Of a stretch of DNA of 64,000 bases, positions 1 to 8,592 are shown in pieces (within the stretch, counting starts at the first letter, position 1; each line of letters begins with the position of its first letter). The translations under genes and the position numbers were made by a program. This DNA is from Afifellaceae bacterium (GTDB lineage Bacteria; Pseudomonadota; Alphaproteobacteria; Rhizobiales; Afifellaceae): contig JANQRH010000028.1 of assembly GCA_028284625.1 (NCBI GenBank), forward strand, positions 79,289 through 143,288, written 5' to 3'. Below the pieces are notes generated by a model. The model saw only the letters and a list, made by a program, of their open reading frames with translations. It did no database searches and had not been told where the DNA came from.

Positions 1-172
1 CGCCGACAAAGTGCGCTTTGTTGTCCACGGTTGAGACGGTGGCTGGGAGGTCTATAGGGCTGCTGTATTCGTCGCCGCGAAGCGGAGCCTCGCAACAACG
101 AGCACAACGTTATCGCCGACCATGAATCGCAGCGAATGCCGCGATGTCATGATCGGCGCTTTGTGCTGCGGC

Positions 173-1282
173 TCAGATCCGCGCCTGATAGCCCTCCGGC
201 GGCCACCAGGATTCGAAATCGGCCGGTGCGGGGAGCCCAAGATCAGCGGCCGATTTTACCTCGGCGCCGATCTGATCGGCGAACTTGTTGAAGGTGTCGA
301 CCGTGATCACCTCAAGCTGTGCCGCCCGCTTGTCGGCCTCTTCGCCGGTTCGAATGTCGGTTTGGAAGAATTTCGACTTCACCATCTCCTGAAAGCCGTC
401 AGAGTTGGCGGCAGCCACAAATGCTTCCTTCACCACTTCCAACACCTCGGTCGGTGTGTCGCGGCGCATGATGAAGTTGTAAGTCCCACCAATCGGCAGG
501 AACGGCTTGATCTCCGGGATCAGCCCGCCGACCGACGGCATGATTGTGCCGTTCTCCAGCGTGATGTCTTCTGTGCCCGTCTGCTGAAGGTTGCGCAGCT
601 CGCCCGCCCGGACCAGATCGACGTGCTCATGAACACCGCCGCCTGCGATATCGACTTCGCCCTGCAGGCCGGCCAACGTGGCGGCCTTGCCGCCCTTGTA
701 CGGCACGTATTTCAGATTGATGCCGGCGAACGATCCAACGATCAGAGCCAGCTCGTGCCACAATCCGCCGGTGCCCGAAGTGGAGATTGAGACCTTTCCG
801 GGGTCGGCCTTGGCCGCCTGCACAACGTCATCGAATGTTTGGAAGGGAGAGTCCGGCCGAACCGACCAGCTGGCGATGGCATTGGCGGCCTGGAAGAACA
901 CCCATTCCTCCCACGGCACAAAGTCGACGTGGCCCATCACGCGGACGAACTTGTTGTAGTTCGCACCGCCCAGAATGGTGTAGCCGTCAGGCGTCTGGCC
1001 ATGGACATATTGCGTCGCAACGCCTCCGACGGCGCCAGGCTTGTTGATGACGTTGATCTGCCAGCCTTTGGCCTTGCCCATTTCCTCGGCAAGCTTGCGC
1101 ATGATGGTGTCGGTGCCGCCGCCTGCGCCGTACATGACCACGACCGTGATCGGACGCGCCGGAAAATCCTGTGCAAGGGCGCTACCGGCGGGGATTGTGA
1201 TCGCCAACGCGGTCATACCGGCGGCCCCCGCAAGCAACTCGCGGCGGTTTAGACCCGAGCTCGGCGTCTTCTTGTCGCTCAT
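173..1282 (-). CDS. TctC/Bug-family periplasmic solute-binding protein (tripartite tricarboxylate transporter type)
   Basis: This 369-residue protein is a binding protein of the Bug/TctC family, which capture carboxylates and other small acids in the periplasm for TctAB-type permeases. The N-terminus has a twin-arginine-like signal (NRRELLAGAAG) followed by a hydrophobic stretch ending near ALAQDFPARPI. The family hallmark opening 'FPARPITVVVMYGAGGGTD' and the later 'YVPYKGG' segment are both present. The start is set by GGAGGAAACG just before the ATG. It lies 37 bases downstream of the AhpD-like gene on the same strand. No tctA or tctB lies in the window, so its permease is elsewhere or it is an orphan sensor or binding protein; orphan Bug proteins are common. 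Ligand unknown. Confidence 0.9.
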   Translation of the reverse strand: MSDKKTPSSGLNRRELLAGAAGMTALAITIPAGSALAQDFPARPITVVVMYGAGGGTDTIMRKLAEEMGKAKGWQINVINKPGAVGGVATQYVHGQTPDGYTILGGANYNKFVRVMGHVDFVPWEEWVFFQAANAIASWSVRPDSPFQTFDDVVQAAKADPGKVSISTSGTGGLWHELALIVGSFAGINLKYVPYKGGKAATLAGLQGEVDIAGGGVHEHVDLVRAGELRNLQQTGTEDITLENGTIMPSVGGLIPEIKPFLPIGGTYNFIMRRDTPTEVLEVVKEAFVAAANSDGFQEMVKSKFFQTDIRTGEEADKRAAQLEVITVDTFNKFADQIGAEVKSAADLGLPAPADFESWWPPEGYQARI

Positions 1283-1295
1283 CGTTTCCTCCGTT

Positions 1296-1333
1296 TCAGT
1301 TCAGTCTTTCTTCGTCAGTTCAGTCTTGTTTCG
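1296..1333. repeat. 19-bp tandem duplication at the AhpD-like stop codon
   Basis: Two adjacent 19-base units, TCAGTTCAGTCTTTCTTCG and TCAGTTCAGTCTTGTTTCG, differ at two positions. The second unit contains the stop codon of the AhpD-like gene (reverse strand) and the first lies in the short leader of the TctC gene. It looks like a local slippage duplication that lengthened the spacer between the two genes. Confidence 0.8.
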
Positions 1334-1919
1334 GCGCCAGCTTATGGTCTGGCTTGGTGTAAGAGTTTTGTTCCAGGAACGAGAGAACCTCCGGTTCAAT
1401 GTCGGTTCCCATGAACGCATTCCAACGATTGTTGAAGCCGAAGAGCGCGATCACCGAGCCGATCTCCACGACCTGCTCTTCGGTGAAATGCCGACGCAGC
1501 TCCGTCATGTCTTGCTCGGTCGCGTACGCAGGACACTGACCGCCGGTAATGGCGACCCGAAGCGCGGCTCGCTCGGCGTGCGTAAAGACGGGACTGGTTT
1601 CGAAATCCCAAATCGCGTCGAGTTTTTCCTGTGGCACACCATTGTCGGCACCGTTCTTGAACGTGTGCGCGGAGCAATACTGACAGCCATTCGCCAAGCT
1701 TGTGACGTGAGCCACCATCCACCGAAGCGCCGGGTCGACTTTGCCGTCAGGATTGCGCACCACGGCGCGGATCAGCTGCAGCACGGCTCGGGCGATCTCG
1801 GGCCGGTACGCCAATGTCAGCATTGAGTTTGCGACAAAACCGGTGGCAGAGGCGAGCCATTCGATGTCGGCCTTCGCCGCATCCGACTCCTCTACCGACA
1901 ACGGTTTGATGTGCGGCAT
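1320..1919 (-). CDS. Carboxymuconolactone decarboxylase / AhpD-like protein
   Basis: A 199-residue all-helical protein of the carboxymuconolactone decarboxylase/AhpD superfamily. The signature redox motif is visible as NGCQYCSAHT, a CxxC followed by His, which in AhpD-like proteins carries peroxidase or disulfide chemistry. The ORF track begins 69 codons upstream, but GAGGAA sits eight bases before the ATG at 1919 and the family homology begins there, so I use the internal start. It precedes the TctC-type gene in a probable two-gene operon. The exact reaction cannot be assigned; ring-cleavage decarboxylation and alkylhydroperoxidase-type redox activity are both possible. Confidence 0.85.
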   Translation of the reverse strand: MPHIKPLSVEESDAAKADIEWLASATGFVANSMLTLAYRPEIARAVLQLIRAVVRNPDGKVDPALRWMVAHVTSLANGCQYCSAHTFKNGADNGVPQEKLDAIWDFETSPVFTHAERAALRVAITGGQCPAYATEQDMTELRRHFTEEQVVEIGSVIALFGFNNRWNAFMGTDIEPEVLSFLEQNSYTKPDHKLAPKQD

Positions 1920-2157
1920 TACACTTCCTCGGGCTCTGGCCGCATTGCGCGACCTAGCTTCGGGTATCCACGGCGCGAAGTCGTGAAATATAGGTAAGTC
2001 GTTTGTTGAAGACGACGCGGTTTCGCCTCCGCTCCCATAATATTCCGCAATACGCGACATCATCATTCCTGATCGCGGCGCGTAGTCGATTTCTGTATGT
2101 GAACTGAGAGCCAACCACGCAATCACGCTGGCGAACGCGCGTAGCCGTGCCGCCTTC

Positions 2158-3084
2158 TTGTCTTCACAAGCCTCGGATCAGCCTGTGTACAGCGAAATCT
2201 TCACCGTCATCGCGCCGATCTTCATCATCACCGGAGTTGGCTTCGTCCTTGGCCGGTTCAACACCGGAATCGACACGCGCAGCATCAGCACTCTGGTGCT
2301 TTTGGTGGCCACTCCGTGTCTGGTGTTCTCGACGCTCACCTCTTTGGAGATTGAGCTGACCACCTTGGGCCGAATGGCCTTAGCGGCGACATGCTGCATC
2401 CTTGTCGCCGGCGTGTTCGCCTTCGCGTTATTGCGGCTCGTCGGTCTGCCGATACGAACCTTCCTGACCAGCTTGGCGCTTCCCAATTCGGGGAACATCG
2501 GACTGCCGCTGGTCCTTCTCGCCTTCGGCGGTACCGGGCTGGTGCTCGGTATCTCGTACTTCTTTGTCGTGGCGCTTTTTCAGTACACCGTTGGTGCGTC
2601 GATCATCTCCGGCCAGTACAAATACGCCGAAGTGATCCGCCAGCCTTTGGTGTGGTCCATCGTCTTGGTGCTTGTCGTCGTGTCGACGGGCGTCGAGGTT
2701 CCAGTGGTGATCGCCAGATCCACCGAAATCATGGGCGGTCTGATGATCCCGGCGATGCTCATCATGCTGGGAATTTCGCTGGCCCAGCTCACGGTCTCCG
2801 ACCTTGGGCCCGCTCTATTCGTGGCGATATCACGCCTTCTCATTGGCGTCGCCGCCGGGTTCATCGTGATCTTTGCTCTGTCCCTGTCGGGGGTTGAAGC
2901 GGGTGTGGTGTTTCTCCTCGCCACGATGCCGACGGCCATCGTCAACTACGTTTTCGTTGAGCGTTACCAACCGGATTCGCAAAAGGTCGCCGGTGCGGTG
3001 GTTGTTTCGACTTTGTTTACATTTGCGCTCCTCCCGGGACTTCTGTTGCTGACCTATTTTATTGCTGGGTCGGCTCAACAATAG
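2158..3084 (+). CDS. AEC-family transporter (auxin efflux carrier / malonate-type permease)
   Basis: An inner-membrane protein of about 300 residues with roughly ten hydrophobic helices, of the auxin efflux carrier (AEC) family that moves organic acids. The conserved N-terminal helix 'IAPIFIITGVGFVLGRF' and the mid-protein 'LALPNSGNIGLPL' segment are typical; the latter is the most conserved motif of the family. The ORF-track start is TTG at 2158; a GTG at 2185 is an alternative and neither has a strong ribosome-binding site. About 240 bases separate it from the divergent AhpD-like gene, so this space should hold both promoters. The LysR gene follows 97 bases downstream. Substrate unknown. 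Confidence 0.88.
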   Translation: MSSQASDQPVYSEIFTVIAPIFIITGVGFVLGRFNTGIDTRSISTLVLLVATPCLVFSTLTSLEIELTTLGRMALAATCCILVAGVFAFALLRLVGLPIRTFLTSLALPNSGNIGLPLVLLAFGGTGLVLGISYFFVVALFQYTVGASIISGQYKYAEVIRQPLVWSIVLVLVVVSTGVEVPVVIARSTEIMGGLMIPAMLIMLGISLAQLTVSDLGPALFVAISRLLIGVAAGFIVIFALSLSGVEAGVVFLLATMPTAIVNYVFVERYQPDSQKVAGAVVVSTLFTFALLPGLLLLTYFIAGSAQQ

Positions 3085-3181
3085 CCGGTTCATTTGGGCC
3101 CGTCGCTTTGGGCTTGACGACTGCCGCTACTATCAACGATCCTGATGCCGACGCTCGCGGCCCATCAGGGGTTTTGATGCA

Positions 3182-4153
3182 ATGAAGCTCTCGCAGCTCC
3201 GATTTCTGATCGCGGTCTACGAAGAACGCTCCTTCACGGCCGCGGCGCGCCGTGTGCACGCGACCCAATCCGGATTGAGTATGCAGATCAAGGATCTGGA
3301 GGCGCAGCTTGGCGTCAAGCTGTTCGAGCGGGGATCGACGGGCGTGACGCCTACCAACGTCGGCGAGCAGCTTTATCGCCGGGCCACGCGAATCATGCGC
3401 GAGGTAAGCGCAATCGAAAACGACGTGGAGGCCATGGCGGGCGAGGTGACGGGGACGGTGAATGTCGGCGTGATGCCCACATTTGCGCGCGCTGTCCTCG
3501 CGCCGGTACTTGAACGCTTCGATGTCCAGCATTCTCAGATAAATGTCTGTGTGATCGAGGCCTATAGCGCCGTTTTGTCGTCCGCCGTCGCGGGTGGTGA
3601 GATGGATTTCGCCATTGTCCCGTCAAGCCGAGATATGGCCGGCGTTCGGGGCACTCATATCGACCGCGATGTCGAGGTTTTCGTCTCCGGGCCGGACTCG
3701 CCTTGGGATCATCTGGCTCCGGTCGATCTCAGCCGATCCGGTCCACTGAAACTAGTGCTGCCGGAGCCGGCAAATGGGAGGCGCAGCAAGATCGATAATT
3801 ACATTGCGACCTACAACGTCCCGACCAAGGCGATCATGGAGCTCGATTCGATGATGGGCACCATGGATCTGGTGGCACGGAGCGACTGGACGACCATTTT
3901 GCCTGGATGCCTTTCGTTTCCTGATCTTGATGGCCAGGTTCGGAAGCTCCATCCGATCATCAACCCTCCGCTGATGGTGGACTACATTCTTATTGAACCG
4001 ATATCGCAAACGACCTCAGCGGCAGCCCAGCTCTTCGCAGGCGACCTGCTAAAGCGGATTCAGGAAACCTGCGCTTTCTGCAGGGAAAGACTGGGTCCGG
4101 ATGCAGCGAAGGACGGCGTTGAGGAGGGACTGGCCGCAGCCGGCGCCATCTAA
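3182..4153 (+). CDS. LysR-family transcriptional regulator
   Basis: A 323-residue LysR-type regulator. Residues 1-60 form the winged helix-turn-helix (LRFLIAVYEERSFTAAARRVHATQSGLSMQIKDLE), followed by the linker helix and a periplasmic-binding-protein-like effector domain from about residue 90 (GTVNVGVMPTFARAVLAP). It is downstream of the AEC transporter on the same strand and near the divergent AhpD/TctC pair, so it plausibly controls these transport genes in response to an organic acid. This is inference from position. The C-terminal 30 residues extend a little beyond the usual family end. Confidence 0.93.
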   Translation: MKLSQLRFLIAVYEERSFTAAARRVHATQSGLSMQIKDLEAQLGVKLFERGSTGVTPTNVGEQLYRRATRIMREVSAIENDVEAMAGEVTGTVNVGVMPTFARAVLAPVLERFDVQHSQINVCVIEAYSAVLSSAVAGGEMDFAIVPSSRDMAGVRGTHIDRDVEVFVSGPDSPWDHLAPVDLSRSGPLKLVLPEPANGRRSKIDNYIATYNVPTKAIMELDSMMGTMDLVARSDWTTILPGCLSFPDLDGQVRKLHPIINPPLMVDYILIEPISQTTSAAAQLFAGDLLKRIQETCAFCRERLGPDAAKDGVEEGLAAAGAI

Positions 4154-4191
4154 CGCGGGTGTCCAAGCAGGTCTCAGTCTCCCGGCGACCG

Positions 4192-4992
4192 TCAGGCCTC
4201 TAACCAACCAAGAAGCGCGGCGTTGAAAGCATCGGGCTGTTCCAAATTGGCAAGGTGCGCCGCATTTTCGATGACGGTGAAACTGCTCCCGGGGGTCGTG
4301 GCGGACATGTCCTTCATCACGGCCACAGGCGCGGCCGGATCGTGTTCTCCGACGATAAAGAGGCTCGGCACAGAGATCGTGTGAAGCCGCGGCAGGAAGT
4401 CGAGAGACATGAGAGCATTGGCGCACCCAGCATAGCCCTCGACAGATGTCCGGCTGATCATGGTCGCTGCGTCGGACAACACCTGGTGAGAGCTGGGATC
4501 GGCACGGAATCCTTCGCTGAACCAGCGCTGCAAGGTCGGCTCAACCAGCGCCGCCATTCCCTTTGCGCGCGCCGTGTCGATGTTGGGGGGCCATATCTGT
4601 TTATACGCGTCAGGCGCGTCGGCCCTCGCATCCGCGCAAACAAAGCGGTCAAACCGGTTCGGATGGTCGAGGGCCAAACCAAGTGCTGTCATGCCCCCGA
4701 GAGAGATGCCCACAAAGGTGCTCTGCGCGATGCCCAGATGGTCCATCAGAGCGACGACATCACCGGCGAGGTCACCAAATCCGTATGGGCCGGGCGGAGC
4801 GGAACTTGCGCCGTGTCCACGCGTGTCATAGCGCACCACCCGGAACGACCTGGCCAGGGCTTCAATCTGCGGGGCCCACACGCCGTGGTCGGTGGCGATC
4901 GAGTTGGAGAGGATAAGCCAGGGTTTTTCCGCCTCACCGTCGATCCGGTAGGCGAGATCCACGCCGTTCAGGCGGGCTTTCTGCAGGGTCAC
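4192..4992 (-). CDS. Alpha/beta hydrolase, 3-oxoadipate enol-lactonase-like
   Basis: A 266-residue alpha/beta-hydrolase resembling PcaD-type enol-lactonases. The nucleophile elbow is GISLGG (Ser), the acid is in VGEHDPAAP (Asp) and the base in ENAAHLANLEQP (His). The 'DTRGHGASSAPPGPY' loop is the usual oxyanion-side motif of this subfamily. Translation starts at a GTG that directly abuts the TAA of the upstream monooxygenase, so the two are translationally coupled. PcaD opens a lactone ring in the beta-ketoadipate pathway, but no other pca gene is present, so hydrolysis of a lactone or ester made by the neighbouring monooxygenase is more likely than protocatechuate metabolism. Confidence 0.85.
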   Translation of the reverse strand: MTLQKARLNGVDLAYRIDGEAEKPWLILSNSIATDHGVWAPQIEALARSFRVVRYDTRGHGASSAPPGPYGFGDLAGDVVALMDHLGIAQSTFVGISLGGMTALGLALDHPNRFDRFVCADARADAPDAYKQIWPPNIDTARAKGMAALVEPTLQRWFSEGFRADPSSHQVLSDAATMISRTSVEGYAGCANALMSLDFLPRLHTISVPSLFIVGEHDPAAPVAVMKDMSATTPGSSFTVIENAAHLANLEQPDAFNAALLGWLEA

Positions 4993-6099
4993 TTATTCGG
5001 CCGCCTTCATGGAGGATTTGATCGCGTCGTTGAGGCGCGGGCGTACCTGCTCCGCCATCAGAATCATGGAGCGACGCCCAAGTTCGCGGTCCGCCCAGTC
5101 ATGGCCGGCATAGACCAGCTTGCCGAAATCGCCGACCTCTTCGCGAAACGCTAGGATTTTGTCGGTCACGCTGTCCGGAGTGCCGTAGATGATCAGCGCG
5201 TCGCAGACGTCCTCAAGTGTGACTGCGTCGTCGTCCATCGCCTGGTCCTGCTTGAACAGGTTCATGCGACCGGCGCGCTTCATCTTTGTCACGATGGATT
5301 GGTAGTACGACACATAGGGTCCGTTCGGATCAGTGGCGTACCGCCGGGCTGTGTCCTCGTCTTCGGCGACGAAAACGCTCTTGGCGACGCTCCAATTGGC
5401 ACCCTCCGCCGGTCGACCGCCCTGTTCGCATCCCTCCGCGTAGTTGGGCCAGTGCGTCGCGACCCATTTCGGCAAGAGGAAGTTTGCCGAAATCGGGTCC
5501 CAGCCGCGCGCCGCCATCGCGGTCACACCCTTGGAGAATGGCGCCACGGCGGTTCCGACGATGGGAGGATGCGGGTCCTGGTAGGGCTTGATGATGATGC
5601 CCTGGCCGATCTCCGGCATCTTGGTTTTCTCAGTCGTGAGCGTCCAGAACTGGCCGTTCAGGTTGTACGGTGCTTCCCCGGCCCAGATGTCCAGGATCAT
5701 ATTGATGCCCTCAAGGAACATCGCGCCGCGATCCCTGTCGAGATTGCCAAATATCTCGGCATCCGACATCAGGCCCCCCGGGCTGATCCCAAAATTGAAG
5801 CGGCCCTCAAGCATGTGATCGAGCATCGCGACCTGTCCCGCCACAGCCGCCGGATGGCTGTTCGGCAGGTTGACGGTCCCGGTGCCGAGGCGAATGTTCT
5901 TGGTCTCGTAGGCAAGGCTTGCGAGGAAGGCGACGCAGGAAGTGATGTTCTCCGCGAGGTCAGTGGTGTGTTCGCCCACATAGCCTTCAACGAAACCAAG
6001 TTCATCCGCTAGCATGAACGCTTCGCGGTCTTCGCGGAGTGACTGCGCGATGGGCTTGTTCAGCGGATGAATAGGCATCGTGAAGAACGACAGTTCCAT
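4993..6099 (-). CDS. LLM-class flavin-dependent monooxygenase (luciferase-like, LimB-like)
   Basis: A 368-residue luciferase-like (LLM) TIM-barrel monooxygenase that would use reduced flavin and O2 to oxidise an organic substrate. The N-terminal strand MELSFFTMPIHP, the 'DELGFVEGYVGEHTTD' loop, 'RLGTGTVNLPNSHPAAVAGQVAMLDHM' and 'RFNFGISPGG' are family signatures, and overall it resembles enzymes annotated as limonene 1,2-monooxygenase. I use the ATG at 6099 with AGGA about nine bases upstream rather than the track start. The flavin reductase it needs is encoded divergently at 6328, and a lactonase-like hydrolase follows directly. A Baeyer-Villiger-like oxidation followed by ester or lactone hydrolysis is an attractive but unproven reading. 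Confidence 0.88.
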   Translation of the reverse strand: MELSFFTMPIHPLNKPIAQSLREDREAFMLADELGFVEGYVGEHTTDLAENITSCVAFLASLAYETKNIRLGTGTVNLPNSHPAAVAGQVAMLDHMLEGRFNFGISPGGLMSDAEIFGNLDRDRGAMFLEGINMILDIWAGEAPYNLNGQFWTLTTEKTKMPEIGQGIIIKPYQDPHPPIVGTAVAPFSKGVTAMAARGWDPISANFLLPKWVATHWPNYAEGCEQGGRPAEGANWSVAKSVFVAEDEDTARRYATDPNGPYVSYYQSIVTKMKRAGRMNLFKQDQAMDDDAVTLEDVCDALIIYGTPDSVTDKILAFREEVGDFGKLVYAGHDWADRELGRRSMILMAEQVRPRLNDAIKSSMKAAE

Positions 6100-6158
6100 G
6101 GCGCGATATCCTGAGAAGCACTGCTCGGCTGGAGCACCGACCATAAGAACGTGCCGCG

Positions 6159-6178
6159 CCAAAACCCAATGATTTTGG
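6159..6178. promoter_or_regulatory. Inverted repeat in the monooxygenase/flavin-reductase divergent promoter
   Basis: CCAAAA and TTTTGG arms are separated by eight bases within the 228-base divergent region between the LLM gene and the flavin reductase. Size and position fit an operator that could serve both promoters. No regulator gene adjoins this spacer, so this is a weak call. Confidence 0.3.
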
Positions 6179-6327
6179 CTGATCGGCTCCTTCAGGTTTC
6201 ATGATGATCCAGGCGCCTGCGAGCGGCGTCTTCACCCGTGCTGATGCGCTCCATCAAGCCTTTTTATTTGAACGGCCAAGGCGTGCCCCCTAGTTTCCCG
6301 CGCATTCTTCGTGGCGAGGAGCCGGAA

Positions 6328-6855
6328 ATGTCCCAGGTCATCGCGTTCGACTCCCGACAGGAGCAAAGGCCCATGTTCGATCCCATGGACTTTCGCGATG
6401 CGCTGGGACAGTTCGCCACCGGCGTGGCTGTCGTGACGACGATCGGCGATGGCGGAGCGCCGGTTGGCCTCACTATCAATTCGTTCAACTCAGTGTCGAT
6501 CGACCCGCCGCTGGTGCTCTGGAGCCTGGCGGTCAAAGCGCCGAGCCTGAAGGCGTTCCGCACCCATGGCGCGTTCGCCATCAACATCCTGGCGCAGGAT
6601 CAAATCGATATCTGCCGACAGTTCGCCACGCCATCGCCCGACAAGTTCGACGGCGTCGACTTCCGGCCGGGATATTTTGACGTTCCGCTGATCGCGGGGG
6701 CCACGGCGCGGTTCGAATGCCGGACCTATGCACGCTATCCGGGCGGAGACCACGAGATCTATCTCGGCGAGGTCATGAACCTTTCGAAATTCGACCGCCC
6801 GCCGCTTGTCTTTCATCGTGGCGAGTTCAAAGCCGTCGAAGACCTGCTAGCCTGA
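6328..6855 (+). CDS. Flavin reductase-like FMN-binding protein (monooxygenase partner)
   Basis: A 175-residue flavin reductase of the FMN-binding split-barrel family (HpaC/NtaB/DIM6 type), which supplies reduced flavin to a two-component monooxygenase. Motifs: DFRDALGQFATGVAVVTT, VGLTINSFNSVSIDPPLVLWSL (flavin binding) and FAINILAQDQ. The ORF track starts 30 codons earlier, but GAGGAGCCGGAA directly precedes the ATG at 6328. It is divergent from the LLM monooxygenase and 39 bases upstream of the Gfo/Idh/MocA gene on the same strand, so it is probably cotranscribed with the latter. Confidence 0.9.
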   Translation: MSQVIAFDSRQEQRPMFDPMDFRDALGQFATGVAVVTTIGDGGAPVGLTINSFNSVSIDPPLVLWSLAVKAPSLKAFRTHGAFAINILAQDQIDICRQFATPSPDKFDGVDFRPGYFDVPLIAGATARFECRTYARYPGGDHEIYLGEVMNLSKFDRPPLVFHRGEFKAVEDLLA

Positions 6856-6894
6856 AGCGGGCGTCGGAGCGGAAGCAGCGAAGTCACGGCGTAG

Positions 6895-7887
6895 ATGATC
6901 AAAGTTGCGATTGCAGGCTTCGGCTGGTGGGGGCAGCTCATGCTGCGCCGGCTCCAAGGCCATCCTGGGATCCGTGTAGCGCTGGTGGTCGAGCCCGATG
7001 TCGAGCGCCAGGTTCTGATCCGCGATCAAGGTGTCGCGGCCGCCGCTGATCTGGACGCCGCACTCGGCGATCCGACCATCGATGCGGTCATCTTGACGAC
7101 GCCGAACCGGCTTCACGAAGCGCAAGTGATTGCGGCCGCAGCCGCCGGCAAGCACGTCTTCTGCGAAAAGCCCCTGGGCCTCACCGGCGCCAGCGCTAAG
7201 CGTTCTGTAGACGCCTGCAAAGATGCCGGCGTCGTATTAGGGATCGGCCACGAACGCCGCTTCGAGCCGGCGCTGGTGGAGGTGCGGCGGCTTGTCGAAA
7301 CCGGCGAGCTTGGCACACTCATGCACGCGGAGGCCGCGTGGTCCCACGACAAACTCGCCGGTGTCCCTGCCGGCGACTGGCGAACCTCCAAAGAGGTGTC
7401 TCCAGCGGCGGGTATGACTGCCACGGGCATCCACTTGAGCGATCTCTACATTTCGCTGTTCGGCCGGGTGAAGGCCGTGCAGGCCATCACAGCGGACAGG
7501 GTTCTTAACTGGGAGACCGGCGACGTGGTGACTGTGCAGATGCAGTTCGAAAGCGGCATGACCGGAACCCTCAGCGCCGTCCTTGCAACGCCACACTTCA
7601 TGCGTTTTCACGTCTTTGGCTCCGACAAATGGGCCGAGGTACGCAACGACACGCACCCCGACACGCCCGGTGGGAAAGCTGATCTGGTTCTGTCGCAATC
7701 CGGGCAGAACGATCGCCGGACGGTCTACGATTGGACCGACACCGTGCTCGCGAATCTGGAAGCATTCGCGGCCGCCGTGGAGGGCAGGGCAGCCTACCCC
7801 TATACGGCGGAGGAACTGGTCCACAACATTGAGATTCTGGAAGCGGTGGCGCGCTCCGCCGAAACGGGGCAGACAGTTCGTCTCTAA
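6895..7887 (+). CDS. Gfo/Idh/MocA-family NAD(P)-dependent oxidoreductase
   Basis: A 330-residue oxidoreductase of the Gfo/Idh/MocA family. The N-terminal Rossmann fold starts VAIAGFGWWGQLMLRRL; the 'FCEKPLG' motif near residue 90 carries the conserved Lys of the active site; the C-terminal alpha/beta domain follows. Members oxidise hydroxyl groups of sugars, inositols and related polyols with NAD(P). It lies downstream of the flavin reductase and converges on the FadR-type regulator. Together with the nearby alcohol dehydrogenase and DapA-like lyase it suggests breakdown of a hydroxylated carbon compound. Confidence 0.9.
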   Translation: MIKVAIAGFGWWGQLMLRRLQGHPGIRVALVVEPDVERQVLIRDQGVAAAADLDAALGDPTIDAVILTTPNRLHEAQVIAAAAAGKHVFCEKPLGLTGASAKRSVDACKDAGVVLGIGHERRFEPALVEVRRLVETGELGTLMHAEAAWSHDKLAGVPAGDWRTSKEVSPAAGMTATGIHLSDLYISLFGRVKAVQAITADRVLNWETGDVVTVQMQFESGMTGTLSAVLATPHFMRFHVFGSDKWAEVRNDTHPDTPGGKADLVLSQSGQNDRRTVYDWTDTVLANLEAFAAAVEGRAAYPYTAEELVHNIEILEAVARSAETGQTVRL

Positions 7888-7900
7888 TCGCCAGGCGGCC

Positions 7901-8581
7901 TTACGCCTTGAAGATCATTGCCGCCATGATCGCTTCAATATGCGAGCGCATGGCTGCGCGCGCCCCGGCGCGGTCGCGCGCCTCCAGAGCGCCGACGATC
8001 GCTTCATGTTCCCGGAAGGAATGATAATCGGGCGGCGGTCCGTCGGGTGGAACATCAAGCCGCTTCCAGACCACCGCCACCCGCACCGCGTTGACGATGC
8101 CGTGCAGCTCAGTCAGCAACCGGTTGCCGGCAGCCCGCGATATCAGGCCATGGAACTCTGAGTCCAACCGCTCATAAGTCGGCCAGTCGGGCGCGGACCG
8201 CATCGCCTCGCAAAGCGAGCGCGCATGCGCAAGATCGCGCGGAGCGGCGTGAATAGCGGCAAGGCTCGCCAGCTCCGGCTCCAGAGACAGCCGCGCCACC
8301 ATAGCCTCGTGCGGACTGGTCTTGTTAGCCAGGCGATCCAGTTCCCCGCGGGACACAGGAACCGGGTCCGGTTCGGCGGTCAGAAATGTCCCCCGTCCGA
8401 CATGACGCTCAATCGCGCCTTTGAACTCCAGAACCGAAAGCGCCTTGCGCAGGTCGGTGCGTGATACGCCGATCTTGCCGCATAGGCTGCGTTCCGGCGG
8501 AAGACGGCTTCCCTCGCCCAAATCGGACTTTGCGATCCACGCTTCGAGACGCTTGAGGGCGACGGATTGGCTCGGGTGCAT
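7901..8581 (-). CDS. GntR/FadR-family transcriptional repressor (FCD domain)
   Basis: A 226-residue regulator with an N-terminal winged helix of the GntR family (residues ~10-75, containing RLPPERSLCGKIGVSRTDLRKAL) and a C-terminal all-helical FCD ligand-binding domain (ARLSLEPELASLAA... SEFHGLISRAAGNRLL... HEAIVGALEARDRAGA). FCD regulators bind carboxylates or sugar acids, often via a metal. It is divergent from the alcohol dehydrogenase/DapA/TRAP operon and is flanked by two matching palindromes (8593 and 8740), one just upstream of its own start, which fits autoregulated repression of the catabolic operon. Confidence 0.92.
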   Translation of the reverse strand: MHPSQSVALKRLEAWIAKSDLGEGSRLPPERSLCGKIGVSRTDLRKALSVLEFKGAIERHVGRGTFLTAEPDPVPVSRGELDRLANKTSPHEAMVARLSLEPELASLAAIHAAPRDLAHARSLCEAMRSAPDWPTYERLDSEFHGLISRAAGNRLLTELHGIVNAVRVAVVWKRLDVPPDGPPPDYHSFREHEAIVGALEARDRAGARAAMRSHIEAIMAAMIFKA

Positions 8582-8592
8582 TTCCGGACCTT

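Noticed and set aside
1-172. ORFs and leader sequence at the left edge
   Set aside because: No family motif or stem-loop is convincing in the 172 bases downstream of the TctC gene; the overlapping small ORFs are shadows.
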